Shown in pieces: positions 47,170 to 57,545 of a DNA stretch of 64,000 bases (its first letter is position 1; each line of letters begins with the position of its first letter). The DNA lies in assembly GCA_950295325.1 (NCBI GenBank), contig OX485803.1, positions 46,329,554 to 46,393,553 on the forward strand, read 5' to 3'. The stretch is from Polytrichum commune. Taxonomy: Eukaryota; Streptophyta; Polytrichopsida; Polytrichales; Polytrichaceae. Position numbers and translations under genes: made by a program. The notes beneath the pieces are model-generated. The model was given only the letters and a program-made list of their open reading frames with translations. It searched no databases and was not told where the DNA came from.

Positions 47170-49191
47170 CTACCCGCTGACGGCGGATGAGCCCCCTGCC
47201 GGCGATGCCTTCTGCAGCCGCGTGAGCATCCTCCTCATGTTCGGAGACGGAGCAACCTCGTCCTCCGAATCCGTTGCCCTCTCGGTCCGTGGGGTAGCGG
47301 TCCTTGGTGTTCCGGAGACTGTCCCTGGGGTTCCGGAAGCTGTCCCCATCCGGATGCTTCGGACTGGAGAAGGATCGCTTCCGGTGCCCTGCTCCGGATT
47401 CCGTCCGCCCGAGATCGAAGCCGTCCGCGGATCCCTGTTGGAGGCCGCCCTTGAGGGTGGCGGAGGAAAGGGACTCACCATTTGGCAGTCCCGTGGAGAC
47501 GATGGCGAGGCGTGGGTCATAGGGGCCTTGCCCCTACTCGGATTTGCCTCCCGATCGGAAGTCTGGTGCCGGATCGGCGTCCTAGCCCTATCCGGAGTCC
47601 GGGACCTATCCGAGTTCCGCGGAACAGGGGACTGGCCCCTTCCGGATCGGACCGACCCGGTGCTCTTCCGCCTCACTTGGGGAGAACGGACCCTTTCCGG
47701 AGCCCCTTCGGAACTACTAGGCCGAGAGCCGCCTCCCTGCTGGCTGGGTCCTGCAGAGGACGGCGGATTCTGAACCAGGGCTACTTCACCAACCACCTCG
47801 TAGAGGGTTCCAGTTGGTGACCATGGCGGACCCGGATAGAGCACCCTCCGCGGTGTTCCGCTTGGCGGGACCACCCTCTGGATTTCCGCCAGGAGATCCT
47901 TCATCGTCCGTGAATACTTCACGAGGATGGGGAGGGTCTGCCTGGCGGAAGCGGGATCTCCGGACTCCATCATCCGGTCGTAGAGATGTGCCTTGTTAAC
48001 GATCTCCGCCGGATGACCCACCAGTTCCCGGATCCGGCTGAAGAACACTGCCTGCTCCGCATGGTATTTCCGGATCTCCTCGCTCTTCTGACTCAACTCC
48101 TGAGTCATGGCCGCTACCTGTGCGATGAGGTGGGCGTTCTCTGTCTTGGCCTGCTCCAGCTCCTTCTGGTCCGCCCTCTTTGCCAATTCCCGGAGAATGT
48201 TTCTGGGTCCGCAGTCGTCCAGAGCATGGTTCGCCCCCCTGACGATGTGCTCCAGTCGGTAATACTGGGTCTTGAGGTCCTCCATCCCCTCCTGGAACCG
48301 TTTGAACGGATTCTCCGGAAAGTCCCAAGCGGATAGATCCACATTCTGCCATGGGGTCTCCTGGCTGGGTCCGGCTTTCGGATGTTGGTGAGGGGGAGGA
48401 GGAGAGAGTGGCCTCGAGACGGTTGGTGGCGGGCTTCCGGGTGACGAGGGAGGCGCTTCCGGAAGAATAGGGTCGCTGGAGGTCTCCGTCTCGACGTCTC
48501 CGGCTTTCGGAAGCAGCTTGTAGGTGACCTCGTCCGCCGCTATTGTGAGCAGGTCCTCCTCCTCGGCCGTGATGCAGTCGAAATGCTGGTAGAGATGCAA
48601 AATGAAGGGGGAGAGGAAGGAGGGTTTCCGGCCAATATGGGGGAGGGCCCGCCCCACTATCTCCTGGATAATCAACCCCCAGTTCACAGGCCGGACTCCG
48701 GACATGGCACCGAACATCGTGTTAGCCATGGTAAGGCTAATCCGCTTCGGCTTGTCCGGGTTAAGGATAGGCAGGAGGAATTCCAACACCCTCCTCTCTC
48801 TCAGGTTCCGGCAGTTCCCGGGGTGGAAGCCGTCCTTCGGATCCGCGTCCCCTCTAAATTTTCCGGCGAACAAGCCGTCGCGGCGGCCGGCCCATCCTTC
48901 TGTAATCCCCCGAGGAAACCCGTAGACCCTGTTCCAAATATCCGGAGTCCAGTGTTCCGGATCTCTCCTCTTTGTCCCTAGCCACTGATTTCCTCTCTCA
49001 AACTTAAACTCTCGGAGAGTATCTTCGGCTCGGAGGTTCCAGGGTTTGGCTAGCAACCCCGCGCAGCCCATAACCCGGAGATCCTCCGCGAGCTCATGTA
49101 GCTCCCTATCCTCCCTCGGAATTGCAGGGATGAGGGCTTTGAGCGGAACCGGGATAGGTTCCCTCTGATCCTCTTCCCGTGCTTCCGGCAT
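47170..49191 (-). CDS. Retroelement-associated ORF, 673 residues, no known function
   Basis: An uninterrupted ORF, the longest in the window. Residues about 1-235 look globular, with WLGTKRRDPEHWTPDIWNRV and ISLTMANTMFGAMSGVRPVN then LSPFILHLYQHF. This layout reminds me of the N-terminal unit of plant transposon or retrotransposon proteins, but I cannot name a domain. About 330-430 is a heptad-rich coiled coil (LEQAKTENAHLIAQVAAMTQ). The last 200 residues are Ser/Arg/Pro-rich and disordered. The DNA shares the TCCGG bias of the non-coding sequence on both sides, so the gene belongs to the block. TATA-like and AATAAA signals flank it. It may be a Gag-like or accessory protein; there is no protease, RT or integrase here. 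Confidence 0.6.
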   Translation of the reverse strand: MPEAREEDQREPIPVPLKALIPAIPREDRELHELAEDLRVMGCAGLLAKPWNLRAEDTLREFKFERGNQWLGTKRRDPEHWTPDIWNRVYGFPRGITEGWAGRRDGLFAGKFRGDADPKDGFHPGNCRNLRERRVLEFLLPILNPDKPKRISLTMANTMFGAMSGVRPVNWGLIIQEIVGRALPHIGRKPSFLSPFILHLYQHFDCITAEEEDLLTIAADEVTYKLLPKAGDVETETSSDPILPEAPPSSPGSPPPTVSRPLSPPPPHQHPKAGPSQETPWQNVDLSAWDFPENPFKRFQEGMEDLKTQYYRLEHIVRGANHALDDCGPRNILRELAKRADQKELEQAKTENAHLIAQVAAMTQELSQKSEEIRKYHAEQAVFFSRIRELVGHPAEIVNKAHLYDRMMESGDPASARQTLPILVKYSRTMKDLLAEIQRVVPPSGTPRRVLYPGPPWSPTGTLYEVVGEVALVQNPPSSAGPSQQGGGSRPSSSEGAPERVRSPQVRRKSTGSVRSGRGQSPVPRNSDRSRTPDRARTPIRHQTSDREANPSRGKAPMTHASPSSPRDCQMVSPFPPPPSRAASNRDPRTASISGGRNPEQGTGSDPSPVRSIRMGTASGTPGTVSGTPRTATPRTERATDSEDEVAPSPNMRRMLTRLQKASPAGGSSAVSG

Positions 49192-49420
49192 TTTCCTCTT
49201 CCCTCAGTTTCCGGCTCGACCACGGAAACTCCCTCTCTCCCGGATCCCTTCCCTTCCGTCTAATTGCCACAGAGTCCCGGCAAGCCCACTGCCGGTGACT
49301 GAAAAGCGCAGAGTCCCAGCAATCCCACTGCTGGCGGCTCGAAAGAATTAACACCTCACCACTCGTTCTCTCAACAGGTTGCCTTTTTCAGAAAAAAGTG
49401 GGAGGGAGAAGGAAGGGACC

Positions 49421-49429
49421 CTTAAATAT
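49421..49429 (-). promoter_or_regulatory. TATA-like box before the 673-residue ORF
   Basis: The minus strand reads GATATTTAAG about 230 bases before the ORF start. Just upstream (49466-49600) AACGG or CCGTT words, the core of plant MYB sites, recur at least six times, often as AACGGTT. Confidence 0.5.
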
Positions 49430-51187
49430 CCTTCCTCCCTCTTCCTTCCCCTGTTACCATTTGGTTTAACGGAAAACGGTTACCAACCGTTTTCCGGCGG
49501 TTCTCACCAACGGTTTTACTAACATTTTTACCAACGGCTTTCTTTTCCCCCAACCGTCATAAGGCCCGTTATAACCGCCACTTCCGGGCCGTTGGGTAAT
49601 CTTGGCGCGTCCGTTACTTGGTCCGGACCAATGGTTTGGACCATGATTACATGGTTCGCCCATCCTATTTGACGGACCGGTCATAGTACTTATTTAGAGT
49701 CGTTTTATCGCACGAGGCGGGGTTAGAATACTCTATTTCCTGGTACAATTAATTTTGTCCTAAGAGACCCTATTATCTTCAGATAAGCAAGGTAAAATAT
49801 GGAAATGGAATCCGTATTTCCGTATTTCCGTCTTTTCGTCGAATTTGGACTCCCACAACCATTTGTTGGTTGTCTTGCCGGAGCGCTACCCTGTAGCCTC
49901 TCTTGGTTGTGTAGTTTAGGATTGTGGTTTCTGGTAGGGCTCCCAATCTTCTCCACGTCCACTCTTTTGGGTCCCATTCAAGGTTGCATGTCCATTTGTT
50001 GCCCCATAACCACAACTCTTGTTTTGGTTTGGGTTCCTCTTGCGGATTATAATCAATCATTGTTCTCCGTGGGCCCCCGCTTCAGACCACGCGGACCTCT
50101 CTAGCACCTTCCGGTAAAGGCTGTGAGTGGCCAAGGCATCGGAGCTATTCCGTGAGCTCCTTGTGGTACACTGTAGCTTCTAATGGGTTTGGGTGTTGTG
50201 TGTGGAAGATTGTCTGAATGGACCCGTCTTCTTCTGGGAGAGCTAGCCATTGGCCTGAGAATGGTGGAGGCATGGGTCGAGATTCCTAAAGGATACTGTG
50301 AACTACTCTGGCATAGAGAGGCTCGGCTATTCTGGTGCGTTTCAACCGCGCCAGTTCTGTGAACGTCTTCCATCCATATCCCCCGGCCTGGCTATGTCTT
50401 GGAGTGAGGTGACACCCTTTTCCACCCACCATAGCGTGTTGGATCTTTTTTCTTCAGTCCCCCATTGAATTCCCACTTCGTTGGTCAACAGTCGATTCCC
50501 ATATATTGGTTGTCTTACTATCTTTGACCAACTTGTGGGATCTTGTTGTTCCAGGCCGGATTGTATAGTACTCCAGGCTTTCATGACCCCCTGCCACATC
50601 GAGGAGCCTTGCCAAACCAGTCTGTTAGAGTTCATAATCCAGTTTGCGTGCATCGGCCACCTTCCTCTGCACGATTGTCGAGTTTGCTCCACTTTGTGTC
50701 TGACTAAAGATTTCCAAGGTTCGTAGCCTACTATTAATTAAGCCTCTCATAAGCAATGTAACTAGCAGGGCGGATGCCTGCCATTGCGGGTCTAAAATTT
50801 TAATTCCCCCTTTCACTATGGGGAGGACAGAAGTGGCCCACTTCACCTTTGCTCTAGCAAATGCCTTTTTTTTCCCCGACCACATATAATTTTGGACCAT
50901 TGCCCTGGCTATTTTTAGGGCTTGACTTGAAAAGTCTGTACATAAAGCTAAATACCAGATTGAAGATAGAACAACCTAGTTGGAGACCATGATCCTGCCC
51001 GCTAGCGAAAGCTTGTGCCTTGACCATTTAGCTAAGTGCTTTCTGATTTGGCCTAACATTTTGTTATCCTTCTCTTTCTATGGTATGTGTAGGCCAAACG
51101 GAAATCCCAAAAAGCGAGTAACTTCTCCTGGTAGTAGCCATTTAAGACCGGCTGCCTCTCCCCACTGCCATGGTCTTTCCATGTGTG

Positions 51188-52020
51188 CTACCCTACTGAT
51201 TTATGAAGGTTAAGCTTGGCCCCTAAGGCTGCTCCAAATTTGTTGATAATTTCTAGTGCTCTGTTCATGTTTTCTGGAGTTCCGTCTAGAAGCAAGAGAG
51301 TATCATCAGCAAACATTTGGTTGGTGATTGTGGACTTATCTAGAAGGCGAAGGCCTTGAACCCGGCATTCTGGGTGTTGCAACATTTGGCCTAGGACATC
51401 CACGGTGAGAAGGAACAAGTATGGTGCTAATGGACATCCCTGGCACACCGATCGTTGTAGTTTGAATGTTGTGGATTGTTCGCCATTCACCAGGAGAGAA
51501 GCCGAGGCGTTCACGTTTAGCGACATTACTTGAGTTATCCAGGTGCTGCTGAAACCCATTCGCTTCATAACTTGTCTCAGAAAGGTCCAATTAACCCTGT
51601 CATAGGCTTTCTCGAAATCTAAGAGGAGCATGCTAAGATTTTGTTTATTTTCAAGTGCCCACTCTATTGATTCAAAGGCAAGAAAGATGTTATCAAGGAT
51701 ACACCTATTTGGAACAAAATTGGTTTGCGAAGGGAGAATCCAATGTTGAAGTAACGGTTTCATTCTGTTTGCGTATACTTTGGCGACTACTTTGTAAAGA
51801 GTGTTGAGTAGGGAGATAGGTCTAAAGTTCTGAATCCTAAGTCTATCTTCTGTTTTGGGAAGTAGGGCGATTTTACTGATGTTGAGCTCTTCTGCTATGG
51901 TAGCTTGGTTAACTGTTTTTGATACAAAGTTGAACACATCGAATTCGATGTCTTCCCATAGCTCTTGGTAAAACTCGGCAGGGATTGAGTCAACCCCTGG
52001 AGCCTTGCCCGATGGGAGTT
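51188..52020 (-). pseudogene. LINE reverse transcriptase domain
   Basis: Copies LINE RNA into DNA at a nicked target. The frame shows PSGKAPGVDSIPAEFYQELW, FRPISLL, LLLDFEKAYDRVNW and FADDTLLLL, carrying the catalytic Asp residues (first Asp in LLLDFEKA, the DD pair in FADD). It is open from a TGA just before 52020 to the stop at 51188. The endonuclease and C-terminal parts are broken, so the element cannot be autonomous. Confidence 0.88.
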
Positions 52021-52619
52021 GTCACATAGCTGTTGTAACTTCTTAAACTGTTAGTGGCCGCATGAGCTCCTGATTATGTTCCTCTATGACAGTAGGGTGC
52101 AGGTATTGAAAGCAATCCTCCCTTGCTCTTTCGTTTTGTTCCACTTGATCATCTCTAGAGTAACGTTCTTTGTAGAAGGAAAGGATGTGTGTCTCTAATT
52201 TTGATTGTGTTGTTAGAGTTCTTTCTCCATCCAGCATTTTGGTGATGATGGTAGGTTTCCTTGATCCTGCGTGATGCTCAAAGAATGCCTTCGTGCACCT
52301 GTCTCCAACTCGTGCCCATTTGGAGAGTATTGCACTCTCTTGGTATTGGAATTTTTGTTGTCGGACTTCATGTAGCGCAGCTTGAGCGTCACTCAAGTGA
52401 TCTCTTGCTGCCGTCGACCCCTAGTTCTGCTGTAATTTTGCTTCGGCTGCAATGATTTCCTCAAATTGAGCGAGGTATGTGTCTTTGCACTTTTTTCTTT
52501 GGTTTTTGGCGAATTTAGCTGCTTTCAAGCGAATGGTTTCGTTAGCTTTGACCATTTTAATGTTCCGGCTTTCCAAGGTGTCGTCTGCCATCACCCTTTT
52601 CCAAGTTGCCAAAAGTGTG

Positions 52620-53560
52620 CTTCAGCTATCCGCGTTGGTCAGCAAGCCTTTATTGAAAAAAAGGGTTTGTGCTTTCTGTTTTGCTTCATCGTTGAAGTGC
52701 ATCACTACTCCGGCATGATCCGATATGTCCAGGAGGGTGGGTAGAATATGAGTTGTGCCCCCAATGTGTTCTCTGCTATTTGGGACATAGATTCTGTCTA
52801 TTCGGGACTGAATCATGGTATCATCGTTATGGGCGTTGGGCCAAGTGAAGGCCTTGTCAGATTGACGGAAAAAAACCCCTAAGTTGTGTGCATCTCAGAC
52901 CCCCAGACGCGTGAGTAGTCTATTCCATGCCTCCAACTCCCTATGGCTGATGCTTGTTTTTGCTGATCCTCCTTGTTTGTCTCGCAGCTGCTTGATGTTA
53001 TTAAAGTCCCTGGCTAGTATCTATGCGGCTTCCGGGAGTTTGGTCTGCGCGAAGTGATTCCAAAGCATTGCTCGCGGACCTGTATGATTGAACCCATATA
53101 CATTGATGATTCCTAATTGTAGGTGTGGGCTAAGATTTAGAATGACATATTGTGCTCTACCTGGATACAGGACTCCGTGATGTGTGATAGAGTTGGCCAT
53201 TCTATCTACAAGTACTATCTATGTGCCTCCCTTGAACTTGCTTGATTGTGTTGAAAAAGAGCCCTCATTCCACAAGCTAGAACCCCCTTTGAATTCCACG
53301 AAGCGAGTTTGCTTAAGGCAAGTTGTTTAAGGTATTTTGGTTTCTTGGAGTAGTAGTACATCTATTGTAGGAGATGTGTGTTTGAAGAGATCCTTGATCT
53401 CTTTGCGTTTTCTTTTGCTTGCAAATCCTTGGCCCAGACATCTAGTATTCTGGGTTGCTATGGTGATCCTATCACCCTTCATACCTTATGGTGAGGCAGT
53501 TAGGAGGAGTATGTCTCCTCCTCACTAAGCACTGAGAATGGGTTATGAGAGACCTCTGAG
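52620..53560 (-). pseudogene. LINE apurinic-type endonuclease remnant
   Basis: Pieces in order: LSPHLQLGIINVYG, ILARDFNNIKQLRDKQGG (normally a GDFN motif) and SRIDRIYV followed by DISDHAGVV, carrying the Asp-His pair of the active site. At least four in-frame stops interrupt it. Confidence 0.75.
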
Positions 53561-53930
53561 GAGGTCTGGGAGGTCGAGCTATGGGAGGTTGGTCGAGTTC
53601 TTGCCATGTTCTGCTAGTGTGTATTTCCGGCCGCTATTTCGTGAATGACTTCAGTTGGAGGTGAGCTGAGTTGTTCCCTTAGTTTTGACTGAATGTGTCT
53701 CCATCCGAAGTTTCTGCCTTTACGAAATTTTAGTTGTTGCTCCTGTACCACAAGAGTAACATATAGCATGCACAAGTGTTCTCCTTCTGGAGTGGTCGTC
53801 CATTGTGCAGACCAAGTGCCTAGCGCCCATTTTTGGAGAGGGTTGGGGAGTTTGTTGCTGAAGATGAACACCTTGTGGAGGGTTTGGGCAACTTTGTTCA
53901 TCACGTGTTGGCGTGCCCTGTTTGACGTCC

Positions 53931-54180
53931 ATGGGATGCCTGCGAGCAGGGTTGTCTATTGTGTCGTGACGGAGGGTAATCCCGACATAATGCCGTGCCG
54001 TCACGACACGTATCCGTCACGACATTATGCCGGATGATGTCTTTATCCTGCCGGACTTGAATTTTACCGAATTTTTTTGTGTATTTACATTACCCCATTG
54101 TGGACACGTAGGAGTTACGATGTCCACGTGTGATGACATGTCAGCAAAGTAGAGGTAAAGTGGGGAATAAAATTACTAGC
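53931..54180. other. Short intergenic stretch with palindromic words
   Basis: 53965-54035 has CGTGACGG, CGACATAATGCCG, CCGTCACGACA, then CCGTCACGACATTATGCCGG, which form overlapping inverted repeats. Possibly one end of the next mobile unit. Confidence 0.5.
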
Positions 54181-54480
54181 GCCCGTCCGCCCTCCCGTCC
54201 GCCCCCGTTCCCCGTCCCATAACCCCGCTCCCTTAGCCCATTAACATGTTCCCTAACCCGTTCCCTACGTTCCCTCCCGTCCTCCCCCCCCCCCCCCCGT
54301 CCGACCTTTTCCCGTCCTCCCTTTTCCCGTCCGACCCTCCCGTCCAACCCTTCCCCCCCGTCCGACCCTCCCTCACACCCGACCCTACCCCCCTACCCGA
54401 CCCTCCCTCCCCGTCCTCCCCCCCCCCCGTCCGACCCTCGTCCAACCCTTCCCCCCCCCCCCCCCCCGTCCGTACCTCAT
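54181..54480. repeat. C-rich tract, CCGTCCGACCC-type (copy 1, before the kinase gene)
   Basis: Degenerate tandem CCCGTCCGACCCT and CCCGTTCCC words interspersed with poly-C runs. Essentially no G except within CG. ORFs through it are artefacts. Confidence 0.85.
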
Positions 54481-54499
54481 GATTGGGCTCCCCTCTCCC

Positions 54500-54507
54500 T
54501 ATATAAA
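54500..54507 (+). promoter_or_regulatory. TATA box of the kinase gene
   Basis: TATATAAA sits just after the C-rich tract and about 210 bases before the ATG at 54718. No ATG intervenes between the expected transcription start and 54718. Confidence 0.65.
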
Positions 54508-54717
54508 GCCGGGGGTGCTTTACTTATAATCACTTTCCTCTCTTCCCACCACTTAGGGACCCGAGACCTTGTTGCGTCCCAAGGGACAGCGGCACCGTGC
54601 GGGTCTTAGTGGTTTTGGGAGGTTAGGGCAAATTGTGGGGTAACCCTCGCAATTTTTTTTCCATATTCACGCACTCGTTTTTACACTCACTCACTCATTC
54701 ACGTGATTTTTTTCTTG

Positions 54718-56634
54718 ATGGAGGGGGAGGCCATTGCTCCTTACCAAGACGAGGATTCAAGGCTGCACCGTGATTGGCTCCAAAGCAAGGCATCCGCGAA
54801 TACTGGCGAGGGTACAGGAAGCGATCCCGGAAGTGGAAGTACTGCAGCACGTAATCCACGTCCAGATCCTTTTCAGTTTGATGAGGAGTTCTTTGCTGTT
54901 GGTCATTCAGGAGGCAACCAAACACGGGGAAGCCGTGGAACACGTGGGAGTCGGGGAAATAGTGGACATAGAGGGAGAACAGGAAGGGGACCAAGCTCAG
55001 GCAGTTCCACAGGTATAAATGCACCCACTCGTTCGGAGAACGTGCCACCACAATCTCCGACACCGTGGACATCAACACCGCTTAGCCCTGCTCGAGATGT
55101 ACCTCAGGGTTCGGAGCATGATGAAAGACGGGGATTGAAACGCGCAGCAGAATCGGGAGGGATGGAGGAGGGGTCTATGGCATCAGGTTCTCAATCAAAG
55201 AAAAAGAGACATAGAGGCAAACGCCATAAACATATCGATGAGGCTCGAAACCATTGTAGGATATTGGTGTTGGAATGGTTTAACAAGCACAGCATGGTTT
55301 TTTTGGAAAAAAAATACCTCAATGATGGTACAAAGGGTTTAGAGTTGGTGAAGAACGAGTTGATTCTTCTTCTCACGGAAGGCATGGCTAGAGCTGAGTT
55401 TGAAGAAGCTAGGGGCATGAGCGATTGGGACACATGGATTGAATCTCAAGCCAGGGAAGCAATCTACAATCCAACAATGACATATGATGTTGTGCATCCC
55501 GGTGAGGGAAGTAGTGGTGGCAGGAAGTCTGAGCTGTACGAGAAGCTAGAGAATTGGAGAAGAGGCGTAATAAGCGCAAAAGGAACATCCGCCCGCACCC
55601 TTCCCGTTTTCATTGACAGACAAATGGCAGACAACATTGCCACTCAGGGCCGACATGGTGTCATATGGTTGCCTAGAGATGTGGAGATCAAAGCCTTGGA
55701 TAAGGAAATCTTCCAAGGGTCCTACGGAGTGGTGCGGAGGGTCACAATTCATGGAGCATCATTCATTCCTAGCTGGATAAAGTGGGCTGGGAAGACCATG
55801 AAGGCCACGAATAGTTTGGAGAATCGAAAGGAGCGTTCACTTGAAGCATTGGCATGTCCTGTAGATCATCCTGGGGTAATCAAGATACAGTACATCCATG
55901 TGAAAACATACGAATCCTATTCATTGTGGTGGAATGGAGGGTCTTTGAAGACCATGAGGGTCTATGACTACCAAGTTCCGGATGTCCACGAGAGCACAAT
56001 CCTTGAAGCGCCAGGGCTCGACTTTGATTCACGAAAACGCTTGGTTGTATATCGAAAGCATCGACCTTATTTGGCATGGGCTCTAATGTGCATTGTGGAT
56101 GTAGTGCACAAGCAGGACGTGTTGCACAATGACCTTAATCCCAACAATGTCATGTTGCATTTTCCACAAGACCGTGAGAACACGGTTTTCATTGGTGTGT
56201 GTGATTGGGGCATGGCATCATGGGGAGATGAGGACGCCCCCTCTAACTATGGAAAAGATTCAGTGGATGAGATGAACAAGCACAAAGCACAATACAATTG
56301 TGTTGGTCCTGAATTATTCCATGTACGAGGGCAGCGTGGAACATCGACCTCTCAAATGAGGATGGCTCGGAAACATAGGCACACATATCTCTCGGAGTCC
56401 TTCTCAGTGGGTGCTTTGGCAAAGAAGATTTATCATAAGGATTCGACTTCCCCCTTGTTTCAGCTAAATCGTGATCCAAATGCCTTGAAGATGCGGTTGG
56501 AGGTAGCATTGGATGCATTAACGAAGACCAATCCAGCGGAAAGGTCAACCGTCACACACGAAGTGAACATTTTGAAGTCGCCTCCATACAACATGGTTAA
56601 CCCGACAATGTGCTTCCGAGACAAGGCAAAATAG
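54718..56634 (+). CDS. Intronless protein-kinase-like protein, 638 residues
   Basis: Predicted Ser/Thr-type kinase fold with an unusual N-terminus. Residues 1-170 are disordered: Gly/Arg-rich SRGTRGSRGNSGHRGRTGRG at about 76-95, and a basic nuclear-localisation-like KKKRHRGKRHKH at 161-172. The kinase domain is about 325-610: glycine loop FQGSYGVV (332-339), candidate lysine AGKTMK (357-362), catalytic loop HNDLNPNNV (470-478, HND in place of HRD but with the Asp and Asn kept), CDWGMA (495-500, DWG in place of DFG) and GPEL (530-533). So catalysis is possible. I chose the first ATG; an upstream GTG codon in the same frame is ignored. TATA and AATAAA signals bracket the gene, and it lacks introns. 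C-rich tracts on both sides and a kinase-like inverted repeat 1.3 kb downstream suggest it is part of a repeat or mobile unit. The target is unknown. Confidence 0.82.
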   Translation: MEGEAIAPYQDEDSRLHRDWLQSKASANTGEGTGSDPGSGSTAARNPRPDPFQFDEEFFAVGHSGGNQTRGSRGTRGSRGNSGHRGRTGRGPSSGSSTGINAPTRSENVPPQSPTPWTSTPLSPARDVPQGSEHDERRGLKRAAESGGMEEGSMASGSQSKKKRHRGKRHKHIDEARNHCRILVLEWFNKHSMVFLEKKYLNDGTKGLELVKNELILLLTEGMARAEFEEARGMSDWDTWIESQAREAIYNPTMTYDVVHPGEGSSGGRKSELYEKLENWRRGVISAKGTSARTLPVFIDRQMADNIATQGRHGVIWLPRDVEIKALDKEIFQGSYGVVRRVTIHGASFIPSWIKWAGKTMKATNSLENRKERSLEALACPVDHPGVIKIQYIHVKTYESYSLWWNGGSLKTMRVYDYQVPDVHESTILEAPGLDFDSRKRLVVYRKHRPYLAWALMCIVDVVHKQDVLHNDLNPNNVMLHFPQDRENTVFIGVCDWGMASWGDEDAPSNYGKDSVDEMNKHKAQYNCVGPELFHVRGQRGTSTSQMRMARKHRHTYLSESFSVGALAKKIYHKDSTSPLFQLNRDPNALKMRLEVALDALTKTNPAERSTVTHEVNILKSPPYNMVNPTMCFRDKAK

Positions 56635-56697
56635 ATTTTTTTTGTTTTTTTTGCATCAATTTTGAATCATACCAATTTTGTAACCGTTGGAGATGTA

Positions 56698-56703
56698 AAT
56701 AAA
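56698..56703 (+). terminator. AATAAA polyadenylation signal of the kinase gene
   Basis: AATAAA lies 64 bases beyond the kinase stop codon, a normal distance for a plant 3-prime UTR. Confidence 0.6.
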
Positions 56704-57084
56704 GCCATCAATTTTGCATACAAAACTTGTATATTATATGAGGTTTATGGAATGTTTGTACTCCATGAAGCTTTTGCTTCATAATCGAGAAGAAGTCTAT
56801 GGGAGGCTAAGCAAGGTTCTCGCCTCTCGTGAGGCCATGTGTTAACTGTCAACAAAATGGTACTCCCTTCTTTGTAAATCTGACTCTATAAACGTTAACG
56901 GATGAAATTCAACCATAATATGGATGATAAAAACTACACATCCAGTTACATTGATTCATATTCACTCGTGATTTGTAAACTTGATATTGAATAAAGTTTT
57001 GATTGGGTGTACAATTTTATGAATGGTATTCTCTCACAAGGACTATTCACAATTGCTTATATTTATAATTATATAATTCACAAT

Positions 57085-57403
57085 CACTATTTTCTGGAAG
57101 TTTGGACATAGTCTCGGTTTTTTGGCTCTCAAAAATTCATATGAAGTCCAAAAAATGAGTTCTTGGTATCCATGGATAGGTAATGAAGTCCTCTACATGA
57201 ATATGCAATAATATTTCTACTGCAAAAAAATATATGGTCGCAATTCTACGCTGTTCCCTTTGAATCTGCACTTTGTCACTATTTTTTGGAAGTTTGGACA
57301 TAGTCTCGGTTTTTTGGCTCTCAAAAATTCATATGAAGTCCAAAAAATGAGTTCTTGGTATTCATGAATAGGTAATGAAGTCCTCTACATGAATATGCAA
57401 TAA
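57085..57403. repeat. Direct repeat, two 127-bp copies 192 bp apart
   Basis: 57085-57211 and 57277-57403 differ at only about four positions. Both contain GGAAGTTTGGACATAGTCTC, GGTTTTTTGGCTCTCAAAAA and GTCCTCTACATGAATATGCA. No coding potential. Confidence 0.9.
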
Positions 57404-57424
57404 CAGTCCTCTAAATAATAGTCC

Positions 57425-57545
57425 CCCATCCACTCACCCCCCCCCGCTCCCTACCCCCCGTCCGGCCCCCCCGTCCGACCCCCCCGTCTGCCCCCGTTCC
57501 CTCCCCGCTCCCACCCGTTCCCTAGCGTTCCCCCCCCCCCATAGC
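57425..57545. repeat. C-rich tract, CCGTCCGACCC-type (copy 2, after the kinase gene)
   Basis: The same wording as copies 1 and 3: CCCCCGTCCGACCCCCCCGT and CCCGTTCCCT among poly-C runs. Confidence 0.85.

Larger units (their letters stand above)
45806..49720 (-). mobile_element. TCCGG-rich retroelement block (LTR or LTR-like)
   Basis: A 3.9-kb block with strikingly frequent TCCGG or CCGGA words; I count about 26 in 45838-46860 alone, and they continue through the ORF and its upstream DNA to 49720. GACCCTAGTATCGTCCAGGG at 45883-45902 resembles the CCC.AGTATCGT..CAGGG signature seen in Athila/Tat-type LTRs. A primer-binding site abuts it on the left. Minus-strand TATA-like and AATAAA signals lie at 49421-49429 and 46907-46912. 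No second LTR is in the window, and the outer borders are estimates. Confidence 0.5.
49740..53930 (-). mobile_element. Decayed LINE (L1-type non-LTR retrotransposon)
   Basis: Minus-strand order matches a plant L1: an ORF1-like or linker stretch (53904-53614), endonuclease pieces (about 53560-52620), linker (52396-52043), reverse transcriptase (52040-51188), C-terminal zinc-knuckle-like region (50900-50100) and a tail (50060-49779). Stop codons and frame changes occur throughout. No poly-A tail or target duplication could be found, so the borders are approximate. It lies between the TCCGG block and the kinase zone. Confidence 0.8.

Noticed and set aside
54246..54482. Proline-rich ORF in the C-rich tract
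   Set aside because: It is a translation of simple CCC/CCG repeats before the kinase TATA box.
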